From Prochlorococcus marinus str. MIT 9301 (GTDB taxonomy: Bacteria; Cyanobacteriota; Cyanobacteriia; PCC-6307; Cyanobiaceae): a DNA stretch of 64,000 nt. The translations under genes were made by a program, and so were the position numbers. Shown here in pieces: positions 56,381 to 64,000 of the stretch. Under the pieces are notes generated by a model. The model was given only the letters and a program-made list of their open reading frames with translations, was not told the DNA's origin and did no database searches. Each line of letters opens with the position of its first letter. Within the stretch, counting starts at the first letter, position 1. Location of the stretch: the NCBI RefSeq assembly GCF_000015965.1, contig NC_009091.1, positions 248,001 to 312,000 on the forward strand, in the 5' to 3' direction.

Positions 56381-56534
56381 GTTTATCTTCTACGGAATGA
56401 TTTTCTGCTTTTTGTATCATTCTTACCATTGAATCCACCATTAATCTCTTTGCAGAAGTTACTTTTAATCCAGAAGGAGTAGTTGATATTTGTTCTCCAG
56501 GGCGATCATATGAAGTTGGTCTAAATGGAGTCAT
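56355..56534 (-). CDS. 59-aa protein of unknown function overlapping the cpeS start
   Basis: Reads [20 protein letters not shown] then [20 protein letters not shown] and ends in an acidic tail. It has no membrane segment, and one amphipathic helix is likely in the middle. It is on the same strand as cpeS, and its last 26 bp overlap the beginning of cpeS in another frame, so translation could be coupled. The balanced composition, with proline-rich start, argues for a real gene. I do not recognise the family. The remaining spacer to the TVP38 gene (about 115 bp) shows nothing else. Confidence 0.6.
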   Translation of the reverse strand: MTPFRPTSYDRPGEQISTTPSGLKVTSAKRLMVDSMVRMIQKAENHSVEDKLDEESNTN

Positions 56535-56650
56535 CTAATAACTTTAAAATTAATCGATCTCTATTCTTGCATGAATCATTATTTATGTAGTTATTGTTTG
56601 CGAAAATGTCATATCTTTCTTCTTTGATTACAGAATTATCAACTGTTTTG

Positions 56651-57286
56651 TTATTTAGGCATTTTATTTTTTGCCAAACCTGAAATAGTCGCTAAAGCAA
56701 ACATTCCCAATAGAGCAATCCCTAGAAATAATCCTGCTCCCTGGCTAACACCAGCTCCTACTGCGACAAGTATAGAGTCACTGATTAGAAGACTTATTAA
56801 TAATGCAGGAGTAAATATTTTCCAGCGAGTTCCTCCAATCCCAATTGCGTAGCTTAGAAAATCAAAAAGGCCAGTCATAAGTAGACCTGTCATGAGAAAG
56901 AAATTTTCTTCAAGTTGGTTTTGATTAAAACTTTCAATTTTTTTCATCGCTTTGGTGCCTACCAAATTCCTTACAGGGACTCGCCCATAATTTCTTGCAA
57001 TAAAGAAAGCAGCTTGGCAAAAAACGATATCAGAAAAGACTATTGTAATATAACCTTTTTGAAATCCTAATAATGATCCTGCTAGTAGAGAATAAGCTGA
57101 ACTTGGAAGAGCTGGTAAAATAATACTTACTCCTCTGAGTATGAAAATTCCAAAAGGAGCCCAAATTCCCATACTTTCTATTTTGTTCCTCAGGGGCTCA
57201 ATCCCATAATTTTGGATTAAGTAAATCAATACAACAAATATTGCAATAAAAAAAACTACTGAGAGAAATTTCTGTATTTTATTCAT
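56651..57286 (-). CDS. TVP38/TMEM64 (DedA-like) membrane protein
   Basis: A 211-aa protein with about five hydrophobic segments. The family core is PFGIFILRGVSIILPALPSS followed by AYSLLAGSLLGFQKGYITIV, then FFIARNYGRVPVRNLVG and LLMTGLFDFLSYAIGIGGTR. VTT-domain proteins act as lipid scramblases or undecaprenyl-phosphate flippases in other organisms. The role here is unknown. Confidence 0.88.
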   Translation of the reverse strand: MNKIQKFLSVVFFIAIFVVLIYLIQNYGIEPLRNKIESMGIWAPFGIFILRGVSIILPALPSSAYSLLAGSLLGFQKGYITIVFSDIVFCQAAFFIARNYGRVPVRNLVGTKAMKKIESFNQNQLEENFFLMTGLLMTGLFDFLSYAIGIGGTRWKIFTPALLISLLISDSILVAVGAGVSQGAGLFLGIALLGMFALATISGLAKNKMPK

Positions 57287-57430
57287 TATTTTTTAGTGAA
57301 TTTATTGGGAGTAAACTCTTAATTTAATATTTGATTGTATCTATAATAGAAATACTAATCAATAAAAATTTTTACAAATTTTTAATCTTATTTTCTTCCG
57401 ATAAAAGTTTTTTGTATTTCAGACGTATTA

Positions 57431-57850
57431 ATGATTAATTATAAGAATAAAGTTAATTTAATATTTATTCGAAATAGCTTTGGTTTAGTTCTTTCGATAA
57501 TCGTTTCTTTGAGTATCTCAATAAAACAATCAAATGCTTTGCCTCATGAATGGGTTGGAGTTCCTAAAAGTGAATATGGAGAACAGTTATGGGATAGACG
57601 AAGTATTAAAAGAAATGAGGATGGTTCTGTGAGAGTATTGAGTAAATTTATTCCCAAAACAAAAAGTGAAATTACTAAGGATATACTCTATACAATGGAT
57701 ATAAATTGTTTTGAAAAATCATTTAGAGATGTTGATGTCTCCATAGATGAAATGAATAGTAATTTCAATGATTTGGCTGATTGGCAAGATCCAAATGGAG
57801 ATAAACTGATTTTGGGTGTTATAGGTCAAGTCTGCAGAGTAGAAAACTAA
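57431..57850 (+). CDS. Secreted protein of unknown function
   Basis: A 139-aa protein with a signal peptide: basic start, hydrophobic stretch SFGLVLSIIVSLSISIKQ and likely cleavage after SNA. The mature part has two cysteines (MDINCFEKS and IGQVCRVEN) that could form a disulfide, and a WVGVPKSEYGEQLWDRRS motif. No family recognised. It is probably periplasmic or lumenal. The gene stands alone, about 145 bp from the divergent TVP38 gene, with tRNA-Phe downstream. Confidence 0.7.
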   Translation: MINYKNKVNLIFIRNSFGLVLSIIVSLSISIKQSNALPHEWVGVPKSEYGEQLWDRRSIKRNEDGSVRVLSKFIPKTKSEITKDILYTMDINCFEKSFRDVDVSIDEMNSNFNDLADWQDPNGDKLILGVIGQVCRVEN

Positions 57851-57937
57851 AAATTTCAAATTGTAAAAATAAAATAAAAAATGAAGTTTCTACATACCTA
57901 GAAAACATAAAACCCTTCTTAGAAATGTTTTTAAAGG

Positions 57938-58010
57938 TGCCAGGACCCAGATTTGAACTGGGGACACGGCGATTTTCAGTCGCCTGCTCTACCAACTGAG
58001 CTATCCCGGC
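57938..58010 (-). tRNA. tRNA-Phe (anticodon GAA)
   Basis: 73-nt cloverleaf on the minus strand. The acceptor GCCGGGA pairs with TCCTGGC with one G-T pair, discriminator A. D-arm GCTCAGTTGGTAGAGC, anticodon stem-loop GGCGA-CTGAAAA-TCGCC with anticodon GAA, and T-loop TTCAAAT. CCA is not encoded. Confidence 0.97.
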
Positions 58011-58101
58011 TCTAACCTATATACTTTAAATTACGATGTGTAGTTTGTGAAACCCTTTTCATTAAAAATTTTATATCTTCATCAAATATCCCCAAAAACT
58101 A

Positions 58102-59331
58102 TTATTTTGCATTGATCGCTAATAAGGCAGTTCCAAATGAAGTAGTTTTATTACATGAAACTATTGGTATATTTATAATTTTTTCTCTTATTTTCCTCCA
58201 TTGTGGGTTTTTTGAACCTCCTCCAATAGTAATAATTTTTTTTGGAAGTGAACCTGTTAGTTCGCCTAGTTTTTCCCATCCTTTCAGTTCGATCTTGGCT
58301 AGCCCCTCGAATAATGCATGTAAATAAAGTGAGTCGCTTACTGGCCTTGGATCAAGTATCGGCTCTAAATTAGCATTATTAACAGGAAATCTATCTCCTT
58401 TACTATTAAGAGGTAAAAGATTTAAAGAAGTATTTTTCGATGGATTAATTTGTCGACTAAGTTCCTTTATTTCTAAATCAGAAAAGAACTTAGACAAGAC
58501 ACCGCATCCAGCATTTGATGCTCCTCCACATATCCAATCATCGTTAACTCTATGGATTGTAATGCCCTGTTTTTTTATAGGGTTATCAATAATTTTTTTT
58601 ATCACAATTGTTGTTCCTAAAACTGTGAGGCCATCTTCTTTACCTAACCCTGCGGCTATTAAAGCTGCATTAGAGTCAGTGGTGCCTGAAGTTAATATTA
58701 ATTTTTTATTTAAATTAAATCTCTCTGCTAAATCAGAGTTTACTTGTCCAATAATTTTTCCACTTTTTATTATTTGAGGTAGACATTTTTGCCATGAAGT
58801 ATTGAGATAGCTCTTTGGCCACGATTCTTTTTTTAGATCCCAACCAAGTTTTAGATTATTACCTTCTTCTCCATGAGTCCAATCTTTTAATAACCAACCA
58901 GTGATCCAATCAGATTGATGTCGTAAAAGTATATTTGTCCCATATTTATCTAATAGTTTTAATGCTTTAGCAAGACTACTGTATGGAGTTCGCAGGTGAT
59001 CTTCTCCAGAAGTTAAGGATTCAAGAATGATCTTATGTTCAATACATGCTTGGTAGTAAGGTATTGCTTCTCCTATCGGATCTCCTCGCAAATTGGATGC
59101 AATTAAAGTTCCTGAGGTGCCGGAAATAGCCAATTTATTAAGGTTAATTTTTATCTCAATAGGTAAACTAATTAAGAGATTTTCACAAGAATTTATCCAA
59201 GAATCTGGATTTTCAAAGCTGTATGAATAAGGAACTGAATTTGAATATACTAATTTCTTATGACGATTAATTATTGATATTCTTGCACCACTCGTTCCAA
59301 AATCTAACCCTCCATAAAAATTATCAGGCAT
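58102..59331 (-). CDS. FGGY-family carbohydrate kinase
   Basis: A 409-aa sugar kinase of the FGGY family. The ATPase fold starts FYGGLDFGTSGARISIINRH, KLAISGTSGTLIASNLRGDP follows, then LTSGTTDSNAALIAAGLGKE and KIITIGGGSKNPQWRKIREK near the end. This short cyanobacterial group is related to xylulose/ribulose kinases; D-ribulose or D-xylulose are the likely substrates, by family only. It lies 12 bp downstream of metK. Confidence 0.88.
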   Translation of the reverse strand: MPDNFYGGLDFGTSGARISIINRHKKLVYSNSVPYSYSFENPDSWINSCENLLISLPIEIKINLNKLAISGTSGTLIASNLRGDPIGEAIPYYQACIEHKIILESLTSGEDHLRTPYSSLAKALKLLDKYGTNILLRHQSDWITGWLLKDWTHGEEGNNLKLGWDLKKESWPKSYLNTSWQKCLPQIIKSGKIIGQVNSDLAERFNLNKKLILTSGTTDSNAALIAAGLGKEDGLTVLGTTIVIKKIIDNPIKKQGITIHRVNDDWICGGASNAGCGVLSKFFSDLEIKELSRQINPSKNTSLNLLPLNSKGDRFPVNNANLEPILDPRPVSDSLYLHALFEGLAKIELKGWEKLGELTGSLPKKIITIGGGSKNPQWRKIREKIINIPIVSCNKTTSFGTALLAINAK

Positions 59332-59343
59332 AGAAAAAAATAT

Positions 59344-60585
59344 TTATAAAAAGATTTTGGAAGCCTCTGCTAATTTGGCTGCTTTTTCTTCTACATTTTC
59401 CCAAGGTAGCTCAAGATCTCTTCTGCCAAAATGCCCATAGGATGCAGTCTTTCTAAAAAATTTTCCTCCCATTTTTTTTGGTAGATTTCTTAAATTAAAT
59501 TCTTTTATTATTGCTGCAGGTCTTAAATCAAAGTGCTCTTTAATTAGCTCAGTCAAATTATTTTGTGAAATAACACCAGTATCAAAAGTTTCTACGAGAA
59601 TGGAAATTGGTTTTGCTACTCCAATTGCATAACTTAATTGTACTTCTGCTTTTTTTGCTAATTTTGCCTTAACTATACTTTTAGCTACATAACGTGCTGC
59701 ATAAGCGGCTGATCTATCTACTTTTGTGGGGTCTTTACCAGAAAATGCCCCTCCTCCGTGTCTTGCATATCCGCCATAAGTATCTACAATAATTTTTCTG
59801 CCAGTCAGCCCAGCATCTCCTTGAGGCCCGCCTACGACAAATTTTCCCGTGGGGTTTACTAGAAATCTTGTTTTACTAATATTTGGTTTAATTTCTAAAT
59901 CTTCAGTAGCAGGAATTACAACATTCTTCCATAAATCTTCTTTTATTCTTTGACGAATTTCTTCTTCATTTGTTACGCCATCAATCTCAGAATTATGTTG
60001 AGTTGAAATTAAAATCGTATTAATAGAGACTGGTAACCCTTTTTCATAATCAATGCTTACTTGAGTTTTCCCATCAGGGAGTAGATAATTAAGGACTTCT
60101 TCATGCCTTACTTTGGCAAGTTGAATAGCTAATCTATGAGCTAGGCTAATAGGTAAGGGCATTAATTCAGGCGTCTCATCGCACGCATAGCCAAACATTA
60201 TGCCTTGGTCACCAGCTCCGGTATTATCTTCCAAATCATCGTTAATATCATCTGCGTCGTTTACGCCTTGTGAAATATCTGGTGATTGCTCGTCAAGTGC
60301 TACTAAAACAGCACAACTATTTGCATCAAAACCACCCGCTCTATAGCCTTCATATCCAATTTCTTTAATTACATTTCTAACAAGTTTTATGTAATCGACT
60401 TTTGCTTTTGAAGTTATTTCTCCAGTAAGTAGACAAAGACCAGTGTTAACGACAGTTTCGCATGCAACTCTGCTTTCTGGATCTTCTGTCAATAAAGCAT
60501 CTAAAACTGCGTCACTAATTTGATCACATATTTTGTCAGGATGACCTTCAGTTACGGATTCAGAAGTGAAAATGAAATCACTCAT
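59344..60585 (-). CDS. metK: S-adenosylmethionine synthetase
   Basis: Makes SAM from methionine and ATP, 413 aa from [20 protein letters not shown]; an ATG two codons upstream is possible. Other signatures are [20 protein letters not shown] and the P-loop-like [20 protein letters not shown]. The FGGY kinase gene follows. The 128-bp spacer to rpsA shows no recognisable SAM riboswitch. Confidence 0.98.
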   Translation of the reverse strand: MSDFIFTSESVTEGHPDKICDQISDAVLDALLTEDPESRVACETVVNTGLCLLTGEITSKAKVDYIKLVRNVIKEIGYEGYRAGGFDANSCAVLVALDEQSPDISQGVNDADDINDDLEDNTGAGDQGIMFGYACDETPELMPLPISLAHRLAIQLAKVRHEEVLNYLLPDGKTQVSIDYEKGLPVSINTILISTQHNSEIDGVTNEEEIRQRIKEDLWKNVVIPATEDLEIKPNISKTRFLVNPTGKFVVGGPQGDAGLTGRKIIVDTYGGYARHGGGAFSGKDPTKVDRSAAYAARYVAKSIVKAKLAKKAEVQLSYAIGVAKPISILVETFDTGVISQNNLTELIKEHFDLRPAAIIKEFNLRNLPKKMGGKFFRKTASYGHFGRRDLELPWENVEEKAAKLAEASKIFL

Positions 60586-60719
60586 TTGCAATTAATTTTA
60601 AAAATTAGATTTCATCTTAAATTAAACTATCGTAACAAATCAATTATTGTAAATTAGAAAATTGTATAAAATAATGAGACTTTAGTTCCGATATTTGTGA
60701 ACAAAAGAAATAAGTGAAT

Positions 60720-61811
60720 TTATTCTGCTTCATTTGACGCTGTGGGAATCTCTTCAATATCGTCAGTTTGTTCAAATAACATTTGTTTGTATTTCGCAGC
60801 CATTTCTTCAGCTTTACTAAAAACTTTTTGAGGGTCAGTTAGCATATCTCCTGGTTCAGGCTCAAGTGCTTTAGTAGATAATGAAATACGTCCTCTTTCT
60901 GAATCAAGGTCAATTATCATAACTTTCATTTGGTCATTCACATTTAAAACATTATGAGGAGTCTCAATATGTTCATGACTAATCTCAGAAATGTGCAATA
61001 GACCACTAACTCCACCAATATCAATGAAAGCTCCATAAGGTTTAATACCTTTTACATTACCAACAACAACTTCTCCTACCTCAAGTCGGTTCATCTTTTT
61101 CTCAACCAAAGCTCTTCTATGACTTAGTACTAATCTATTTCTCTCTTCATCAACTTCAAGAAACTTTAAAGGTAAATATTCACCTTCTAAGTCATCTTTG
61201 ATTTTTCGAGCACTTATATGTGAGCCTGGGATAAAACCTCTCAAACCTTCTACCCTAACAAGTGCCCCGCCTCTGTTTGTTGCAAAAACTTCAGAATAGA
61301 TAGTGGCATCTTCTTTTTGGAGTTGTCTAACCCTTTCCCATGCTCTTTGATATTCAATTCTTCTAATGGAGAGAGCTAATTGGCCATCTTCATTTTCTTC
61401 GCTCATTATGAAAAATTCTCTACTTTCAGAAGGCTGCAAAACATCATTAAGTCCTTCAACTCTATTTATTGAAACCTCCTGAACAGGCATAAAAGCAGCT
61501 GTTTTTGCCCCTATATCTATCATGGCCCCTTTGGGTTCTAGAGCAAAAACGGTGCCTTTAACTAGATCGCCAGGCTTAAAGTTATAGTCATACTTACCCA
61601 AAAGTGATGCAAATTCTTCTTGTGTAAATCCTGCATTGTCAAAGTCAGTATTTGTTCTGCTAGAGGAAGAATCTGCTGAAGGTATATCGCTCTTTTCGAA
61701 TGATAAATCCTCCTCATTTTGAGAGGCTGCATCATTATCTAACTCAGACGAATTTTTAATTTCTTGATTCTCAGAAAGTTCTTTAATGGTTTGAGAAGAA
61801 TTTTCGTTCAT
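60720..61811 (-). CDS. rpsA: 30S ribosomal protein S1
   Basis: A 363-aa RNA-binding protein with an acidic, Ser-rich N-terminus (about 1-65) and three S1 repeats, at about 80-150 (FKPGDLVKGTVFALEPKGAM), 168-235 (TNRGGALVRVEGLRGFIPGS) and 250-320 (LEVGEVVVGNVKGIKPYGAF with SGLLHISEIS). Three repeats is the cyanobacterial/chloroplast form, against six in E. coli. It lies downstream of nrdR and upstream of metK on the same strand. Confidence 0.96.
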   Translation of the reverse strand: MNENSSQTIKELSENQEIKNSSELDNDAASQNEEDLSFEKSDIPSADSSSSRTNTDFDNAGFTQEEFASLLGKYDYNFKPGDLVKGTVFALEPKGAMIDIGAKTAAFMPVQEVSINRVEGLNDVLQPSESREFFIMSEENEDGQLALSIRRIEYQRAWERVRQLQKEDATIYSEVFATNRGGALVRVEGLRGFIPGSHISARKIKDDLEGEYLPLKFLEVDEERNRLVLSHRRALVEKKMNRLEVGEVVVGNVKGIKPYGAFIDIGGVSGLLHISEISHEHIETPHNVLNVNDQMKVMIIDLDSERGRISLSTKALEPEPGDMLTDPQKVFSKAEEMAAKYKQMLFEQTDDIEEIPTASNEAE

Positions 61812-61825
61812 TTGTTGTATCGCAG

Positions 61826-61840
61826 ACTACCTAAGGTAGT
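61826..61840 (-). promoter_or_regulatory. Perfect palindrome in the rpsA leader
   Basis: ACTACCT-A-AGGTAGT has 7-bp perfect arms and ends 14 bp before the rpsA start. In RNA it could fold as ACTAC with GTAGT around a 5-nt loop; in DNA it could be an operator. S1 represses its own mRNA in E. coli, so a feedback site is conceivable, but this is speculation. Confidence 0.3.
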
Positions 61841-61919
61841 TAGAAAGGAATGCTACTAGCCTGCAAACCAATAGCATAAGCATTTGTGATATGTATTCTA
61901 CACTTTAAGATGCTGAATT

Positions 61920-62399
61920 TTATGAAATTGAAGCTAATTGGTTTTTTGAACTTCCTTTTAAAGATTCAAGAGTAGAAATAAAATCTTTTACCCCATTAAA
62001 TTTTCGGTATACTGAAGCATACCTTATATAGGCGACTTCATTCTCTTTCCTAAGATTTTTAAGTATAAGTTCTCCTATTTGTGAAGATTTAATATCTTTG
62101 TTAGTGTCTTGAACGATTTGAGATTCAATTCCATCTACGAAATTAATAATCGCTTCACTACTGAAGTTAGTCTTTTCGCAAGCTCTTGAGATTCCAGTAA
62201 ATAATTTTTGTTTATCAAATAATTCTCTACTACCATCTTTCTTTAAAACCGAAACTGGCATCGATTCAACTCTTTCATAAGTTGTAAATCTAAAGCTGCA
62301 GTTTAAGCACTCTCTTCTTCTTCGAACACTTTTACCACTATCAGCAGATCTTGATTCCAAAACTCTGCTATCTGTGTTTTGACAGGTAGGACACTGCAT
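61920..62399 (-). CDS. nrdR: Transcriptional repressor NrdR
   Basis: A 159-aa regulator of ribonucleotide reductase genes. Zinc ribbon Cys3, Cys6, Cys31, Cys34 ([30 protein letters not shown]) followed by an ATP-cone (about 47-137, [20 protein letters not shown] to [11 protein letters not shown]) that senses ATP/dATP. No reductase gene or clear NrdR box is in the window. It lies between psbB-psbT and rpsA, an arrangement typical of cyanobacteria. Confidence 0.97.
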   Translation of the reverse strand: MQCPTCQNTDSRVLESRSADSGKSVRRRRECLNCSFRFTTYERVESMPVSVLKKDGSRELFDKQKLFTGISRACEKTNFSSEAIINFVDGIESQIVQDTNKDIKSSQIGELILKNLRKENEVAYIRYASVYRKFNGVKDFISTLESLKGSSKNQLASIS

Positions 62400-62460
62400 G
62401 TGGTGAAATAAGCTGCACTTTAACTCTAATAGTAGAGTAATATCTTAATTATGAAAAGTA

Positions 62461-62492
62461 AAAAAAAACCTCTTTAACAAGAGGTTTTTTTT
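62461..62492 (-). terminator. Strong inverted-repeat terminator after psbT
   Basis: A perfect 14-bp inverted repeat: eight A then CCTCTT, loop TAAC, then AAGAGG and eight T. On the minus strand it ends the psbB-psbT transcript just after the psbT stop. Since it has U runs in both directions it could also work bidirectionally. nrdR lies about 60 bp further on. Confidence 0.9.
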
Positions 62493-62498
62493 CAGAGT

Positions 62499-62597
62499 TC
62501 ATTTTCTATCGAATTTAGGTGGGTCTCTAAAGGCGACAGCAAAGAACAAGGTAACAACTGCGAGAGTTAGAATAAGAACGTAAGCAAAAGCTTCCAT
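62499..62597 (-). CDS. psbT: Photosystem II protein PsbT
   Basis: A 32-aa single-helix PSII subunit: [20 protein letters not shown] then [12 protein letters not shown]. It is essentially identical in pattern to other PsbT proteins and sits 23 bp downstream of psbB on the same strand. The protein stabilises the PSII dimer and QA site. Confidence 0.97.
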   Translation of the reverse strand: MEAFAYVLILTLAVVTLFFAVAFRDPPKFDRK

Positions 62598-62620
62598 AAG
62601 ATTAAGTAATTAAGTTTAGT

Positions 62621-64000
62621 TTAAACCCTTCCTGGGATTCTTCTTGTGGTTTCGTCACCAAGTTTCTTGAATAAACCAAATTCAACTTGGTCTCCAATCT
62701 CAGCATCAATACCAGCAAAGGAATTTCTGTAAAGAGTTCTTGAAGCATGCCACCAGTGACCAAATAAGAATAGCAATCCGAAACATAAATGTGCATATGT
62801 AAACCAGGCTCTTGGAGAACTTCGGAATACGCCATCAGATTTATATGTTTCTCTGTCAAACTTGAATGCTTCTCCAAGTTGAGCTTTTCTAGCTAACCTT
62901 TTAACTACTGCAGGGTCTGTAAATGTTTGTCCATCTAGGTCTCCTCCATAGATAGTTGCAGTTATACCAGTCTGTTCGAATGAATACTTTGCTTCAGCTC
63001 TTCTAAATGGGATATCTGCTCTTACATTACCTTCTTTGTCTTCAAGAATGACAGGGAAGTTTTCAAAGAAATTAGGAATTCTTCTAACTTCTAATTCGTT
63101 ACCTTCCTTATCTTGAAAAGCAATGTGACCTTGCCAACCAGTTGGTAATCCATCACCATTAACAAGAGCTCCAACTCTAAATAGTCCTCCTTTAGCTGGA
63201 CTATTTCCAACGTAATCGTAGAAGGCTAATTTTTCTGGAATCGATGCATATGCCTCTGATTTAGTGGCACCATCATCTATAGCAGCTTGCACTCTTCTAT
63301 TGATTTCAGTTTTGAAATAGCCTGAATCCCATTGATATCTGGTAGGACCAAAAAGCTCTACCGGAGTTGTTGCTGAACCGTACCACATTGTTCCGGAAAC
63401 AACGAAAGAAACAAATAATACAGCAGCCAAAGCACTAGCTAGAACTCCCTCGAGACTTCCAAGTTTTAGTGCTCTATAAAGTCTTTCTCCAGGTCTATTG
63501 GTGATATGAAAAATACCTCCAATAATACCCATAAGTCCTGCTGCAATATGGTTCGCCACTATACCTCCAGGATTAAAAGGATTAAATCCTTCTACTCCCC
63601 AGGATGGAGCCACAGGTTCTACGTGACCAGTTAAGCCATAAGGGTCAGAAACCCAAATCCCAACGTTTGCACAATGAAAAGCTCCAAAACCAAAACAGGT
63701 TAGTCCTGCTAGAAGGAGGTGAATCCCGAAAATTCTTGGCAAGTCAAGAGCAGGTTCACCAGTTCTTGAATCTTCCCACAAATCTAAGTCCCAGTATGTC
63801 CAGTGCCAAATAGAGGCCAACATTAATAGACCACTAAATACTATGTGAGCTGCGGCAACCCCTTCGAAACTCCAGAATCCAGGATCAACTCCAGTAGCAC
63901 CGGTAATATCCCATCCGTTCCAACTACTTGTGATACCTAGTCTTGCCATAAAAGGCATAACGTACATCCCCTGTCTCCACATTGGATTGAGAACAGCATC
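62621..64000 (-). CDS. psbB: Photosystem II CP47 chlorophyll protein PsbB, partial (N-terminus outside window)
   Basis: About 459 C-terminal residues of the CP47 core antenna; the frame runs off the right edge before any start, so roughly 50 residues are missing. An internal ATG ([20 protein letters not shown]) is not the true start, since DAVLNP precedes it in frame. Features seen are histidines for chlorophyll in membrane helices ([60 protein letters not shown]), the large lumenal loop E, and the end [20 protein letters not shown]. Followed by psbT. Confidence 0.98.
   Translation of the reverse strand, partial: DAVLNPMWRQGMYVMPFMARLGITSSWNGWDITGATGVDPGFWSFEGVAAAHIVFSGLLMLASIWHWTYWDLDLWEDSRTGEPALDLPRIFGIHLLLAGLTCFGFGAFHCANVGIWVSDPYGLTGHVEPVAPSWGVEGFNPFNPGGIVANHIAAGLMGIIGGIFHITNRPGERLYRALKLGSLEGVLASALAAVLFVSFVVSGTMWYGSATTPVELFGPTRYQWDSGYFKTEINRRVQAAIDDGATKSEAYASIPEKLAFYDYVGNSPAKGGLFRVGALVNGDGLPTGWQGHIAFQDKEGNELEVRRIPNFFENFPVILEDKEGNVRADIPFRRAEAKYSFEQTGITATIYGGDLDGQTFTDPAVVKRLARKAQLGEAFKFDRETYKSDGVFRSSPRAWFTYAHLCFGLLFLFGHWWHASRTLYRNSFAGIDAEIGDQVEFGLFKKLGDETTRRIPGRV

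Noticed and set aside
60592-60719. SAM riboswitch upstream of metK
   Set aside because: I looked for conserved SAM-riboswitch cores and saw only A/T-rich sequence without a matching fold.
61812-62498. NrdR box near nrdR
   Set aside because: No sequence close to the ACACnATATnTTGT type was found around nrdR or elsewhere in the noncoding parts near it.
62602-62877. 91-aa frame within psbB
   Set aside because: Out of frame within CP47, which is certain.
1-64000. CRISPR array, insertion sequence, prophage or tRNA-linked island
   Set aside because: No repeated spacers, transposase, integrase or phage structural gene is seen, and the regions around the three tRNA genes hold ordinary core genes with no duplicated tRNA ends.

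Overview
The window looks like the chromosome of a high-light-adapted marine Prochlorococcus. The reasons are very low GC, compact single-copy genes, photosystem II genes (psbH, psbN, psbI, psbK, psbEFLJ, psbT, psbB), a plastoquinone-type NDH operon (ndhC-K-J), the nitrogen regulator NtcA, and a reduced phycoerythrin beta gene (cpeB) beside its lyase cpeS with no alpha subunit and no rod genes. This assignment rests on recognising protein families and gene order by eye; no database was searched. I see no prophage, insertion sequence, CRISPR array, rRNA operon or island. It is core genome.

Layout. 1-1.6 kb (minus): thyX (cut by the window edge), dcd and a cobalamin adenosyltransferase-like gene. 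1.7-4 kb (plus): ntcA, a DUF3084 coiled-coil protein and a YqgF/RuvC-fold protein. 4-5.6 kb: DUF3146, pth, psbH, psbN, psbI. 5.7-6.3 kb: a decayed LptD/OstA-like pseudogene. 6.2-10.8 kb (minus): operon glyA-cinA-leuC-leuD, then tRNA-Arg. 11-20 kb: two small cyanobacterial genes, murJ, sfsA, the NtcA-type amt promoter and amt, ispH, doxX, purH, an esterase, DUF3155. 20-30 kb: a structured intergenic stretch, a Hik2/CSK-like kinase, cobS without a normal start codon, tgt, psbK, a Gfo/Idh oxidoreductase, a CNNM/CorC protein, tRNA-Met, pyrE, ygfZ, a RecB-like nuclease. 29-42 kb: phosphohexomutase, rdgB, carotenoid oxygenase, hisB, fabI, a redoxin, a DegT aminotransferase, phr, a NUDIX hydrolase, folK, chlD, and an MCE/ATPase lipid-transport pair. 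42-49 kb: yvcK-like gene, ndhJ-K-C, rubA, ycf48, psbEFLJ, mtnP. 49-58 kb: FAD-oxidoreductase/SelD fusion, CCA/poly(A) polymerase, pcrA/uvrD helicase, cpeB, cpeS, a 59-aa protein, a TVP38 protein, a secreted protein, tRNA-Phe. 58-64 kb (minus): psbB (cut), psbT, nrdR, rpsA, metK, FGGY kinase.

How the genes fit together. Several clusters are coherent: dTMP/dUMP supply (thyX, dcd) next to a cobalamin gene, with nrdR at the other end of the window; photosystem II assembly (rubA-ycf48-psbEFLJ); nitrogen control (ntcA and amt, both with a GTA-N8-TAC-like box 22 nt upstream of a -10-like hexamer). Convergent neighbours overlap or abut at their stop codons almost everywhere, a mark of genome streamlining.

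Nothing here is clearly a new biological system. The most useful leads are the LptD-like remnant, the terminator-like hairpin in the amt leader, the structured 252-bp region before the kinase gene, the cobS start, the cobalamin adenosyltransferase without a normal P-loop, operator-like palindromes before psbE, cpeB, rpsA and the cobalamin gene, and a 59-aa gene coupled to cpeS.
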